DNA of 7,285 bases. Source: Spirosoma sp. Its GTDB lineage: Bacteria; Bacteroidota; Bacteroidia; Cytophagales; Spirosomataceae. Under the pieces are notes generated by a model. It was not told where the DNA came from. It ran no database searches and saw nothing but the letters and a program-made list of their open reading frames with translations. How positions within the stretch are numbered: position 1 is the first letter of the stretch; each line of letters starts with the position of its first letter. The translations under genes were made by a program, and so were the position numbers. Below are positions 1 through 6,950 of the stretch, in pieces. Location of the stretch: contig JANXVQ010000067.1 in NCBI GenBank assembly GCA_025351545.1, forward strand, positions 1-7,285, written 5' to 3'.

Positions 1-32
1 TGTGAGGTCGGTTAGAAGTAACCGACCTCACA
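1..32 (-). terminator. Perfect 14-bp hairpin downstream of the lipoprotein gene, likely terminator
   Basis: Bases 1-14 are exactly complementary to bases 19-32, leaving a 4-base loop (GAAG on the plus strand). The hairpin begins 12 bases beyond the stop codon of the minus-strand lipoprotein gene, where an intrinsic terminator would sit. The T-tract expected for minus-strand transcription would lie to the left of base 1 and cannot be seen, so the terminator call is an inference from position and stem quality. No T-tract follows the stem on the plus strand. Confidence 0.55.
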
Positions 33-44
33 GAAACATCCTGA

Positions 45-479
45 CTATTTGGCCGTAACCTGCACAATATACGTACGCACAACATCACCGGGGCCTGTTC
101 TACCCAACGGCTTTTTGGCGAAAATTATATTTGCCGTACCAACAGTGATTCCTTTTATCTGGAAAATTGTTGGTACGGTATTGTTGCGATTAAGCGTGTC
201 AACTGCTGGAGCAAGTTGTTGTCTGGATACTTCGACAACTTCCTGATTATCGGATGTGCCAACTAACTCCGACGAACCATCTCCACGAATGGACAACGAC
301 ACGTCTTTAATTTCTCCGACAGAAATTCGCAGCCTTTTCTGATCACCAGAGCCCGGCTGACTGGTGTGACTGCAAGCCGACAAGCCAAATATCAGCCAGA
401 AGAGCATAACTTGTCTGGTCGTTTTTCTGACACAAATAGCCTGAACTGATACTGTTTGAATCGTGGTATTTAGAGCCAT
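45..479 (-). CDS. Small exported lipoprotein with an Ig-like beta-sandwich domain
   Basis: This 144-residue protein has a lipoprotein signal. Basic residues R18, K19 and R22 precede a hydrophobic stretch (about 25-33), and the lipobox LSAC has its acylated cysteine at position 36. A start at M25 would also leave a lipobox but would lose the basic n-region, so the longer start at 479 is preferred, although its n-region is long. After a short Ser/Gly/Pro linker, residues 49-143 alternate hydrophobic and polar positions. They contain the pattern 'low-complexity VGE ... VVEVS ... FQIKGITVGTANIIF ... YIVQV', which resembles BIg2-type or pilus-assembly N-terminal Ig-like domains, where a self-standing domain binds or packs against envelope partners. 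Function is unknown. A DTL tripeptide at 94-96 fits the Bacteroidota O-glycosylation motif D(S/T)(A/I/L/V/M/T), but chance is possible. The gene lies 97 bases downstream of the glycosyltransferase gene with no convincing terminator between, so co-transcription is plausible. Confidence 0.75.
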   Translation of the reverse strand: MALNTTIQTVSVQAICVRKTTRQVMLFWLIFGLSACSHTSQPGSGDQKRLRISVGEIKDVSLSIRGDGSSELVGTSDNQEVVEVSRQQLAPAVDTLNRNNTVPTIFQIKGITVGTANIIFAKKPLGRTGPGDVVRTYIVQVTAK

Positions 480-576
480 AGAATTTATAACCGCTCAGTG
501 CTGGAAACGGTTTTAAATCAGCCTAAAGTCCAACTGGCTATTTGATATTTCGAGTTAGTTTTTTACCCAACGGTCT

Positions 577-2241
577 TTACTTCGCCTTTCGTTGATAAAA
601 GACAAACCCGTTTTCTTCACCTGTTTTTTTAACATCGGAGAGCGAGTCGAGCAGGGTTGGCTGGTCGGAGGCTTTGCGAATAAACCAAACGTCTTTGTCG
701 ATCCGACCACGCAAAAGCCATTCGTCATTGTAATAATCAGGGTTGGTAACGGCCTGTTTCTGCGTATAAAAATAAGGGCCGTAACTATGATAACCATAGG
801 TTTTCACATACACATTCTTACCCTGCGCCCGCTCGAAAAACCGCATGGCAGCATCCTGTGAAATCCCTTCAATTCGTCCAATAAAAAACCAGAGAGTCAA
901 GGTGATAAAAACGGCCATCCCAACGAAAAGCGTTAGGGAAGCGCGAGCCGTTTCACGCTGATTGAACCAGATAATCGCCAGAATCAAAATACCAAACAAC
1001 CATACACCGGGCAGCACTTCCCAGCCTGTCCAGTTAATTTTCGCATCTAAATTGGTCTGGGTAAACGCGTCCTGATCTGCATACGATTTCACCACATCCA
1101 TGCGATGAGCCAGTATAGGCAGGCCGATAATAGCTACCACATATATACTACCGATTAGTACCAGACCAGCACGTAACCAGTTGTTAAACTGAATTTTACG
1201 TTCCTCAAGCTGCAATAACGTCAGAGCGGCAAAGTACGTAAGCGGGAAATAGCATAAGGAGGAGTAATGCACTATTTTCGACTGCACAATACTGAACAGA
1301 ATCAGCACAACCCAGAATAGAATCAGCATCCACCGCCGAAATTCACGCTGGTAATTACGCTCAATAAACAGGGGCCCAAACGCCCGAATGGCGAAAATCG
1401 ACGCGGGAAAACAACCAACTAGCAGAAGGATGATATGATAGCCGGGAAAGCCAACGTGGCCAGCATCGGGAGTGCTGAATAAGCGAAAGTTATAGGTCAG
1501 AAATTCGCGCATCAACGCCGGGCCGTTCAGGTAAATATCAAGACCATACCAGGCTAACGAAACGAATGAAGCCGCCAGCGAAAACGCCAGAAATTGCAAG
1601 GGCGTAATGAACCACCGGAACCGGCTCAGCATCCAGTAAACGAACAGCACCAGACAAACAATGAGGTAGGCTACAGGGCCTTTGGTCATGATTCCCAGAC
1701 CCAGCACAAGCCCCGCCAGTAGCAAGTAAGTCCACTCATTTTTTGGTACTAACAGCATACTACTGAGTCGTTCTCGCTTCCAGGATGCAAAAATCAGATT
1801 GACTAAACCAGCGAAAATAAACAGGTTGAAAAACGGGTCAATAATGCCGGATCGGAAGTACAAGTGGGGTGTCACAGACCCCAGATAAGCCAGCGCCCAG
1901 AGCAACCCAAAGCGATGACCGTGTAGTTTCTGGCCAAGATTGTAGAGGTAAACCAGGGTGATGATACCACAAATGGCGTTCGGGAGCCGGGCCGCGAATT
2001 CGTTGATGCCAAAGACATACATCATAGCTGACTGAAACCAGAAAAACAGAGGTGGTTTTTCGTAAAATGGTTTAAAGTCAATGTGTACATGTAAATAGTC
2101 GCTCAACACAATCATTTCGCGGGCACATTCGGCAAAATTGATCTCGTCCCAATCGAATAATCGAACGCCACCCAAAAAGGGGATGAAAAATAAGGCCCCC
2201 AAACTGACCAGAACGAGCGAATAAAAAAGTTTTTGATTCAT
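577..2241 (-). CDS. GT39-class membrane glycosyltransferase (ArnT/PMT-like)
   Basis: This 554-residue polytopic inner-membrane protein resembles the dolichyl/polyprenyl-phosphate-sugar-dependent glycosyltransferases of the PMT_2/ArnT group, which move a sugar from a lipid carrier to an acceptor on the periplasmic side. The first membrane segment (about 5-22) is followed by a loop with the acidic motif DWDE (30-33), where this family keeps its catalytic acidic residues. EKPPLFFW (61-68) and RSGIIDP (130-136) follow, again at family-conserved places. Many further hydrophobic segments run to about residue 453. The last 100 residues (455-554) are soluble and probably periplasmic. The open frame extends upstream to 2382, but those 47 extra residues lack family character and contain a promoter-like element at 2295-2302. 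The start at 2241 (MNQKLFYS...) directly precedes the first membrane helix and is preferred. Sugar and acceptor cannot be deduced. Transfer to lipid A, a glycan or a protein are all possible. Confidence 0.88.
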   Translation of the reverse strand: MNQKLFYSLVLVSLGALFFIPFLGGVRLFDWDEINFAECAREMIVLSDYLHVHIDFKPFYEKPPLFFWFQSAMMYVFGINEFAARLPNAICGIITLVYLYNLGQKLHGHRFGLLWALAYLGSVTPHLYFRSGIIDPFFNLFIFAGLVNLIFASWKRERLSSMLLVPKNEWTYLLLAGLVLGLGIMTKGPVAYLIVCLVLFVYWMLSRFRWFITPLQFLAFSLAASFVSLAWYGLDIYLNGPALMREFLTYNFRLFSTPDAGHVGFPGYHIILLLVGCFPASIFAIRAFGPLFIERNYQREFRRWMLILFWVVLILFSIVQSKIVHYSSLCYFPLTYFAALTLLQLEERKIQFNNWLRAGLVLIGSIYVVAIIGLPILAHRMDVVKSYADQDAFTQTNLDAKINWTGWEVLPGVWLFGILILAIIWFNQRETARASLTLFVGMAVFITLTLWFFIGRIEGISQDAAMRFFERAQGKNVYVKTYGYHSYGPYFYTQKQAVTNPDYYNDEWLLRGRIDKDVWFIRKASDQPTLLDSLSDVKKTGEENGFVFYQRKAK

Positions 2242-2294
2242 TAAGGAAGGTAGTAATATCAAAAAAGTCTCCCCTCTCTGTTGGAAAGGAAGCG

Positions 2295-2302
2295 CAAAAA
2301 TA
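2295..2302 (-). promoter_or_regulatory. Bacteroidota -7 element (TATTTTTG) for the glycosyltransferase gene
   Basis: Read on the minus strand, the bases are TATTTTTG, an exact match to the Bacteroidota primary-sigma -7 consensus TAnnTTTG. It lies 53 bases upstream of the start codon at 2241, giving an inferred leader of roughly 45-50 bases. No convincing TTTG/TTG -33 box is seen about 20 bases further upstream. It falls inside the longer possible reading frame, which supports the shorter protein start. Confidence 0.5.
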
Positions 2303-2351
2303 GAGGAAAAAAGATTGCCGGGATTGACGATATTCGTGCCGACAACCAGCG

Positions 2352-2359
2352 TAGGTTTG
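2352..2359 (+). promoter_or_regulatory. Bacteroidota -7 element (TAGGTTTG) for pgi
   Basis: TAGGTTTG matches the TAnnTTTG consensus exactly and lies 83 bases upstream of the pgi start codon, implying a leader of about 75-80 bases. A TTG at 2324-2326 is a possible -33 element, but its 25-base spacing is longer than the usual 19-23 or so. This element and the one at 2295-2302 point away from each other, forming a divergent promoter pair in the 201-base gap. Confidence 0.45.
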
Positions 2360-2433
2360 TCGTTTTCGGCAGGTTGACGCATTAACGGTTACGGCGACCT
2401 GCCAACAAATGTAAACCGAGTACTGTAAAATAG

Positions 2434-4101
<1,668 letters not shown>

Positions 4102-4201
4102 TTACGCAACAGGGTGGTCTTTCCCCTGACTCATCGGGCAAATTAAATTTTTCTAAAAGTCGGAATAGTTCAAAACATTGCTCAATAATCGCCTGTTAAT
4201 G

Positions 4202-4230
4202 GGGTGTAATTTCGATTACACCCTTTTTAT
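4202..4230 (+). terminator. Intrinsic terminator with TTCG tetraloop between pgi and the first barrel gene
   Basis: A perfect 9-bp stem (GGGTGTAAT, 4202-4210, with ATTACACCC, 4215-4223) encloses a TTCG loop, which forms an exceptionally stable tetraloop in RNA. Five T residues (4224-4228) follow directly. It lies 100 bases after the pgi stop and only about 30 bases before the start codon at 4263. It most likely ends the pgi transcript, but it could also act as an attenuator if the barrel gene's promoter lies upstream of it. Confidence 0.88.
4207..4214 (+). promoter_or_regulatory. Possible -7-like element (TAATTTCG) inside the terminator hairpin
   Basis: TAATTTCG differs from TAnnTTTG at one position and overlaps the left arm and loop of the pgi terminator. 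Initiation about 6-7 bases downstream would give the barrel gene at 4263 a leader of roughly 40 bases without the hairpin's left arm. The nearest TTG (4178-4180) is 26 bases upstream, a poor spacing. It is listed because little room remains for a promoter between the hairpin and the start codon. Confidence 0.22.
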
Positions 4231-4262
4231 TTCATATAACTCAACGATCATCCAACAACGTT

Positions 4263-5144
4263 ATGAAACGTCAATTCTCACTCCTGGCAGTCTGCCTGTG
4301 TGGTATCGGCTTTGCGAATGCCCAGACCACGACAAACAGTTATTCAACGACTGGCACAACAACAAACTCCTCGTACACGTCGCCCGCTACAACGGACAGC
4401 ACGAATTCGATGAACAGCACATCGCCATCAAGTACAATGTCGAATAACAATTCGAATACGAACAATGGTACGATGAATAACAACGGGACAACGCCCAACA
4501 ACACATACTCGACCAACAGCGCGGCAACATCGACAGATGGCACTACAAATGCCCGGCCGGATCGCGTTAAGAATACGAAGAAAGATTATAAGAGCTTTGT
4601 ATTCGGTATTTATGCGGGCTTGAACACAACCAAGTTTAAGGGCGAATCAATTGACAACGGAGGCAGAAACAATTTAACAGGCCGCTTAGGCTATCAGGCT
4701 GGTTTCTTCGTACGAGGTGGCGGTCGTCTGTTTGGGCAGATCGGCGCAGAATACTTTGCATCAAGTTCAAACTACTTTGTAGCAGGCTCCGGACAAACAG
4801 CAACGAACATTAAGGACCAGATCGACATCAAGTACATTCAGGTTCCTGTGTATATTGGTTATAAGTTAGTTGAATCGGATCGTGGCATCTCGGCCGTCCG
4901 GTTGCAGATAGGTCTTGAGTATGCCAACCAAATTGGGTCAAGCAGCAACTCGTTTGGCAACTTGAATAACCTCCAACTCAAAAGCGGTACATTCAACGGT
5001 TTGGGTCAGTTAGGCTTCGATGCGGGTCCGGTATTCCTTGACCTGACATACCACTATGGCTTTACTGATGCCATTACCCAAAATGCGGGCTTTGCAACAT
5101 CGCAACGCCGGATTTTGAGTGCCAGTGTAGGATTCAAGTTCTAA
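4263..5144 (+). CDS. Outer-membrane beta-barrel protein with Asn/Thr/Ser-rich N-terminal linker
   Basis: The protein has 293 residues. A Sec signal peptide (MKRQFSLLAVCLCGIGFANA, cleavage after A20) is followed by a low-complexity segment of Asn, Thr and Ser (about 21-98). Residues 109-293 form a domain of amphipathic beta strands rich in Gly and aromatics that ends in Phe (GFKF), as outer-membrane barrels do. It resembles the PorT-like/OMP_b-brl class of Bacteroidota, and the size suits a barrel of about eight strands. Conserved blocks shared with the next gene include YK-F-FG-YAG-N, LTGRLGYQ-GFFVRGGGR, GQIGAEY--SSS, NGL-QLGFDAGP and YHYGF-D. The linker carries DST at 45-47, a match to the Bacteroidota O-glycosylation motif. 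The specific function is unknown. The gene is bounded by terminators on both sides, so it appears to be its own transcription unit. Confidence 0.88.
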   Translation: MKRQFSLLAVCLCGIGFANAQTTTNSYSTTGTTTNSSYTSPATTDSTNSMNSTSPSSTMSNNNSNTNNGTMNNNGTTPNNTYSTNSAATSTDGTTNARPDRVKNTKKDYKSFVFGIYAGLNTTKFKGESIDNGGRNNLTGRLGYQAGFFVRGGGRLFGQIGAEYFASSSNYFVAGSGQTATNIKDQIDIKYIQVPVYIGYKLVESDRGISAVRLQIGLEYANQIGSSSNSFGNLNNLQLKSGTFNGLGQLGFDAGPVFLDLTYHYGFTDAITQNAGFATSQRRILSASVGFKF

Positions 5145-5161
5145 AAGGATTTTATCAATTC

Positions 5162-5199
5162 AAAGCCGCTCTCTATTCAACTGGAGAGCGGCTTTTTTT
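5162..5199 (+). terminator. Strong intrinsic terminator after the first barrel gene
   Basis: A perfect 12-bp GC-rich stem (5162-5173 with 5184-5195) encloses a 10-base loop and runs into a T-tract (5193-5199). It begins 17 bases after the stop codon of the first barrel gene. Its left arm also begins with AAA, so weaker function on the opposite strand is conceivable, but no gene there needs it. Confidence 0.92.
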
Positions 5200-5312
5200 G
5201 TGCCTGAACGCAAGAAATTGGCTATCAATAATTAACTATAATAGCTAACCAACTATTGACAACAGCCTAATAAACAACCACTTACCATTTTAATACTTAT
5301 GTCTTATCCCTT

Positions 5313-5353
5313 ATTCCTACAAACATTCATGATCTATGAACGGTTGTAGGAAT
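5313..5353 (+). promoter_or_regulatory. Long imperfect hairpin in the presumed 5' leader of the second barrel gene
   Basis: ATTCCTACAA (5313-5322) is exactly complementary to TTGTAGGAAT (5344-5353). Inside it, TTCAT (5326-5330) pairs with ATGAA (5336-5340) around the 5-base loop GATCT. The two helices are separated by a small internal loop that contains one C-G pair. There is no T-tract, so it is not an intrinsic terminator. It ends 21 bases before the start codon at 5375. A one-mismatch -7 element, TACTTATG (5294-5301), lies just upstream and would place the hairpin in the mRNA leader. A protein-binding operator read as DNA, or an RNA element affecting translation or stability, are both possible. 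Confidence 0.45.
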
Positions 5354-5374
5354 TAATACTCAACTTGGTATCTT

Positions 5375-6268
5375 ATGAAAACTTTATCAAAAATAACCCT
5401 GCTTGCGGCAGGCATATGCAGCACGAGCCTTGTGTTTGCGCAGCAAAACTCATACAATGATCGGTATGACCAATATGATCGGTCATACCGACGCGATGAT
5501 CGCAGGGATGACCGACGTTTTGATGAACGTTTCGATGAACGGCGTGATTTTAACCGACGTACCCAAGACGAACCTCGCTACAACAATCGGTATGAAGAAC
5601 AGCGTGGTAATAGCCGCCAGGCAGATCGAACGTATGACGAACGCGATTTAAGCCGGGCCTACGACGAAGGGTATGAAGACGGGCAACGAGGCCAGAAAAC
5701 TTCTGAACGGCAGGAACATCATCAGAATTACAAGCATTTTACATTTGGCGTGTATGCCGGTGCCAACTCGACAAGGTTTGAAGGTGAAACCGTAGACGGA
5801 AAAGACTTAACGGGCCGTTTAGGCTATCAACTGGGCTTCTTTGTACGGGGTGGCGGCCGTATTTATGGTCAGATTGGTGCTGAATACCTGACCTCAAGCT
5901 CCCAGTTCTTCAAACCGGGCGATGGTCAGGTGACTGGTGTTAAAGATATTACAGCTAATATCAATCAGCGTTATCTGCATATCCCTGCTTATATCGGTGT
6001 TAAAGTAGCGCAGTCAGAGCGGGGTGTATCCGGTATTCGGTTAGCACTCGGGGCTGAGTATGCAACGCCTTTGGGCACCGATAAAAACGATTTTAATTTA
6101 GGAAATGCTGACTTTCAAGCAGCTACTATCAATGGTCTGGCTGGTTTGGGTTTCGACGCCGGACCAATTATGCTTGACTTTGTATACCATTATGGATTCG
6201 CCGATGTGCTGAGCAGTGGTAATAGCAAACGCCGGATTCTGGGTGTTAACCTGGGATTTAAATTTTAA
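5375..6268 (+). CDS. Outer-membrane beta-barrel protein with Asp/Arg-rich N-terminal linker, paralogue of the preceding gene
   Basis: The protein has 297 residues. A Sec signal peptide ends with VFA at 20-22 (mature start at QQNSYND). Residues 24-118 are a highly charged, Tyr-containing segment built from short Asp/Arg/Tyr/Phe units such as RRDDRRDDRRFDERFDERR (39-57), followed by AYDEGYEDGQRGQ (95-107). Residues 119-297 form the same barrel domain as the upstream neighbour and likewise end in GFKF. Aligned blocks include LTGRLGYQLGFFVRGGGR, GQIGAEYLTSSS, GLGFDAGP and VYHYGFADV. The pair therefore arose by tandem duplication, but the linkers share no recognisable sequence. The charged linker could bind peptidoglycan, surface polysaccharide or metal, all of which are conjecture. 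It has its own leader and a strong terminator, so it is probably expressed independently of its paralogue. Confidence 0.88.
   Translation: MKTLSKITLLAAGICSTSLVFAQQNSYNDRYDQYDRSYRRDDRRDDRRFDERFDERRDFNRRTQDEPRYNNRYEEQRGNSRQADRTYDERDLSRAYDEGYEDGQRGQKTSERQEHHQNYKHFTFGVYAGANSTRFEGETVDGKDLTGRLGYQLGFFVRGGGRIYGQIGAEYLTSSSQFFKPGDGQVTGVKDITANINQRYLHIPAYIGVKVAQSERGVSGIRLALGAEYATPLGTDKNDFNLGNADFQAATINGLAGLGFDAGPIMLDFVYHYGFADVLSSGNSKRRILGVNLGFKF
5461..5491 (+). repeat. Perfect 11-bp inverted repeat inside the second barrel gene
   Basis: TCGGTATGACC (5461-5471) is exactly complementary to GGTCATACCGA (5481-5491), with a 9-base spacer. It lies about 86 bases into the coding region, within codons 29-39 (DRYDQYDRSYR) of the charged linker. 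It may be a by-product of repetitive Asp/Arg/Tyr codons, though a perfect 11-bp match is more than simple codon reuse needs. Codons 49-56 nearby hold a near-perfect 12-base tandem repeat (FDER FDER). Confidence 0.5.
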
Positions 6269-6287
6269 AGAGTCTCCCGTGTATTGT

Positions 6288-6365
6288 GTACGTCGTATGT
6301 TAACAAGTGGTAAGTTTGTCAATAGGCCAATCACCACTTGTTAACATACGACGTACGGCTTTTTT
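6288..6365 (+). terminator. Perfect 24-bp stem-loop with T-tract, abutting the next start codon
   Basis: Arms at 6288-6311 and 6333-6356 are perfectly complementary over 24 bp, with a 21-base loop. GGC and six T residues (6360-6365) follow, and the next base begins the ATG of the siroheme gene. It starts 19 bases after the stop codon of the second barrel gene, so an intrinsic terminator for that gene is the simplest reading. The stem is unusually long, and the T-tract is set off from it by three bases. A small palindromic repeat element is an alternative. Confidence 0.75.
6311..6318 (+). promoter_or_regulatory. Bacteroidota -7 element (TAAGTTTG) in the terminator loop, likely promoter of the siroheme gene
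   Basis: TAAGTTTG matches TAnnTTTG exactly. It begins at the last base of the hairpin's left arm and extends into the loop. Initiation 6-8 bases further on would fall in the loop, giving a leader of about 40 bases that contains only the right arm and therefore cannot fold the terminator. A TTG at 6284-6286 lies 24 bases upstream, slightly too far for an ideal -33 box. The location 47 bases before the ATG is suitable. Confidence 0.5.
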
Positions 6366-6932
6366 ATGAATACACTCTTCCCTATTTTCGTAAAAGCTGA
6401 AAACCTGCACACGCTCATTGTGGGCGGAGGTTATGTTGGTCTGGAAAAAATCACAGCCCTGCTCGGCAACTCACCGGAGGCCCGAATTACACTTGTTGCG
6501 TCTGAAATTCGAGCCGAAATTCGGGATATGGCAACGCAGTACCCTAAAGTTCAGCTTATTCAGGAACCCTACCATGAGATTTACCTGTCAGACAAAGACC
6601 TGGTTATCGTAGGAACCAACGACAATGCTGTCAATCGGCAAGTGCAGGAAGATTGCAAAGTCCGGCGAATCTTGGTCAACGTAGCTGACACACCCGATTT
6701 GTGCGATTTTTATCTTAGTTCGGTTGTAAAGAAAGGAGATTTAAAAATCGCCATTTCAACCAATGGAAAATCGCCGACATTCGCCAAACGTTTCCGCGAA
6801 GTGCTCGAAGAAATCCTACCCGATAGTTTGCAGGAAACACTCGACAATCTGACAGCTATCCGCAATCAGCTCAAGGGCGATTTTGTACAGAAAATAGAGA
6901 AACTAAACGAGATCACGAAAGTGTTGCGGTAA
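6366..6932 (+). CDS. Precorrin-2 dehydrogenase / sirohydrochlorin ferrochelatase (Met8p / CysG N-terminal type)
   Basis: The enzyme oxidises precorrin-2 to sirohydrochlorin with NAD+ and inserts iron, the last steps of siroheme synthesis. Siroheme is the cofactor of sulfite and nitrite reductases. The protein has 188 residues. The N-terminal Rossmann fold opens with LFPIFVKAENLHTLIVGGGYVG, and its glycine-rich loop is at 20-25. VNVADTP (104-110) carries D108, which I align with the catalytic aspartate of CysG/Met8p. The dimerisation/chelatase part follows (KIAISTNGKSPTFAKRFRE, 127-145), then a helical C-terminus. There is no SAM-dependent methyltransferase domain, so it is not full-length CysG, and a separate uroporphyrinogen-III methyltransferase is needed elsewhere. 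The ATG at 6366 gives the family-typical N-terminus, although it directly follows a T-tract and has no Shine-Dalgarno. It lies 18 bases upstream of the FMN reductase-like gene, probably in one operon. Confidence 0.93.
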   Translation: MNTLFPIFVKAENLHTLIVGGGYVGLEKITALLGNSPEARITLVASEIRAEIRDMATQYPKVQLIQEPYHEIYLSDKDLVIVGTNDNAVNRQVQEDCKVRRILVNVADTPDLCDFYLSSVVKKGDLKIAISTNGKSPTFAKRFREVLEEILPDSLQETLDNLTAIRNQLKGDFVQKIEKLNEITKVLR

Positions 6933-6950
6933 ATATTAACCCGAACACAA

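Noticed and set aside
592..861. An 89-codon plus-strand open frame inside the glycosyltransferase gene
   Set aside because: It is antisense to the soluble C-terminal domain of a clearly real gene, with no supporting start signal or protein family.
4178..4447. An 89-codon plus-strand open frame overlapping the start of the first barrel gene
   Set aside because: It runs through the pgi terminator hairpin and then out of frame through the signal peptide and Asn/Thr linker, whose low-complexity codons leave alternative frames open.
5218..5259. AT-rich stretch with overlapping short inverted repeats (TTGGCTAT with ATAGC-TAA-CCAA, and TCAATA with TATTGA)
   Set aside because: The two pairings compete, are short or bulged, and such matches are expected by chance in AT-rich intergenic DNA. 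There is no T-tract and no exact promoter element.
5256..5291. TTGACA at 5256-5261 as a classical sigma-70 -35 box
   Set aside because: No TATAAT-like or TAnnTTTG element lies at a suitable distance downstream, and this phylum does not use the classical -35/-10 pair as its main promoter.
6098..6337. A 79-codon minus-strand open frame over the end of the second barrel gene and the large hairpin
   Set aside because: It is antisense to conserved barrel strands, begins in the hairpin's right arm and has no recognisable protein features.
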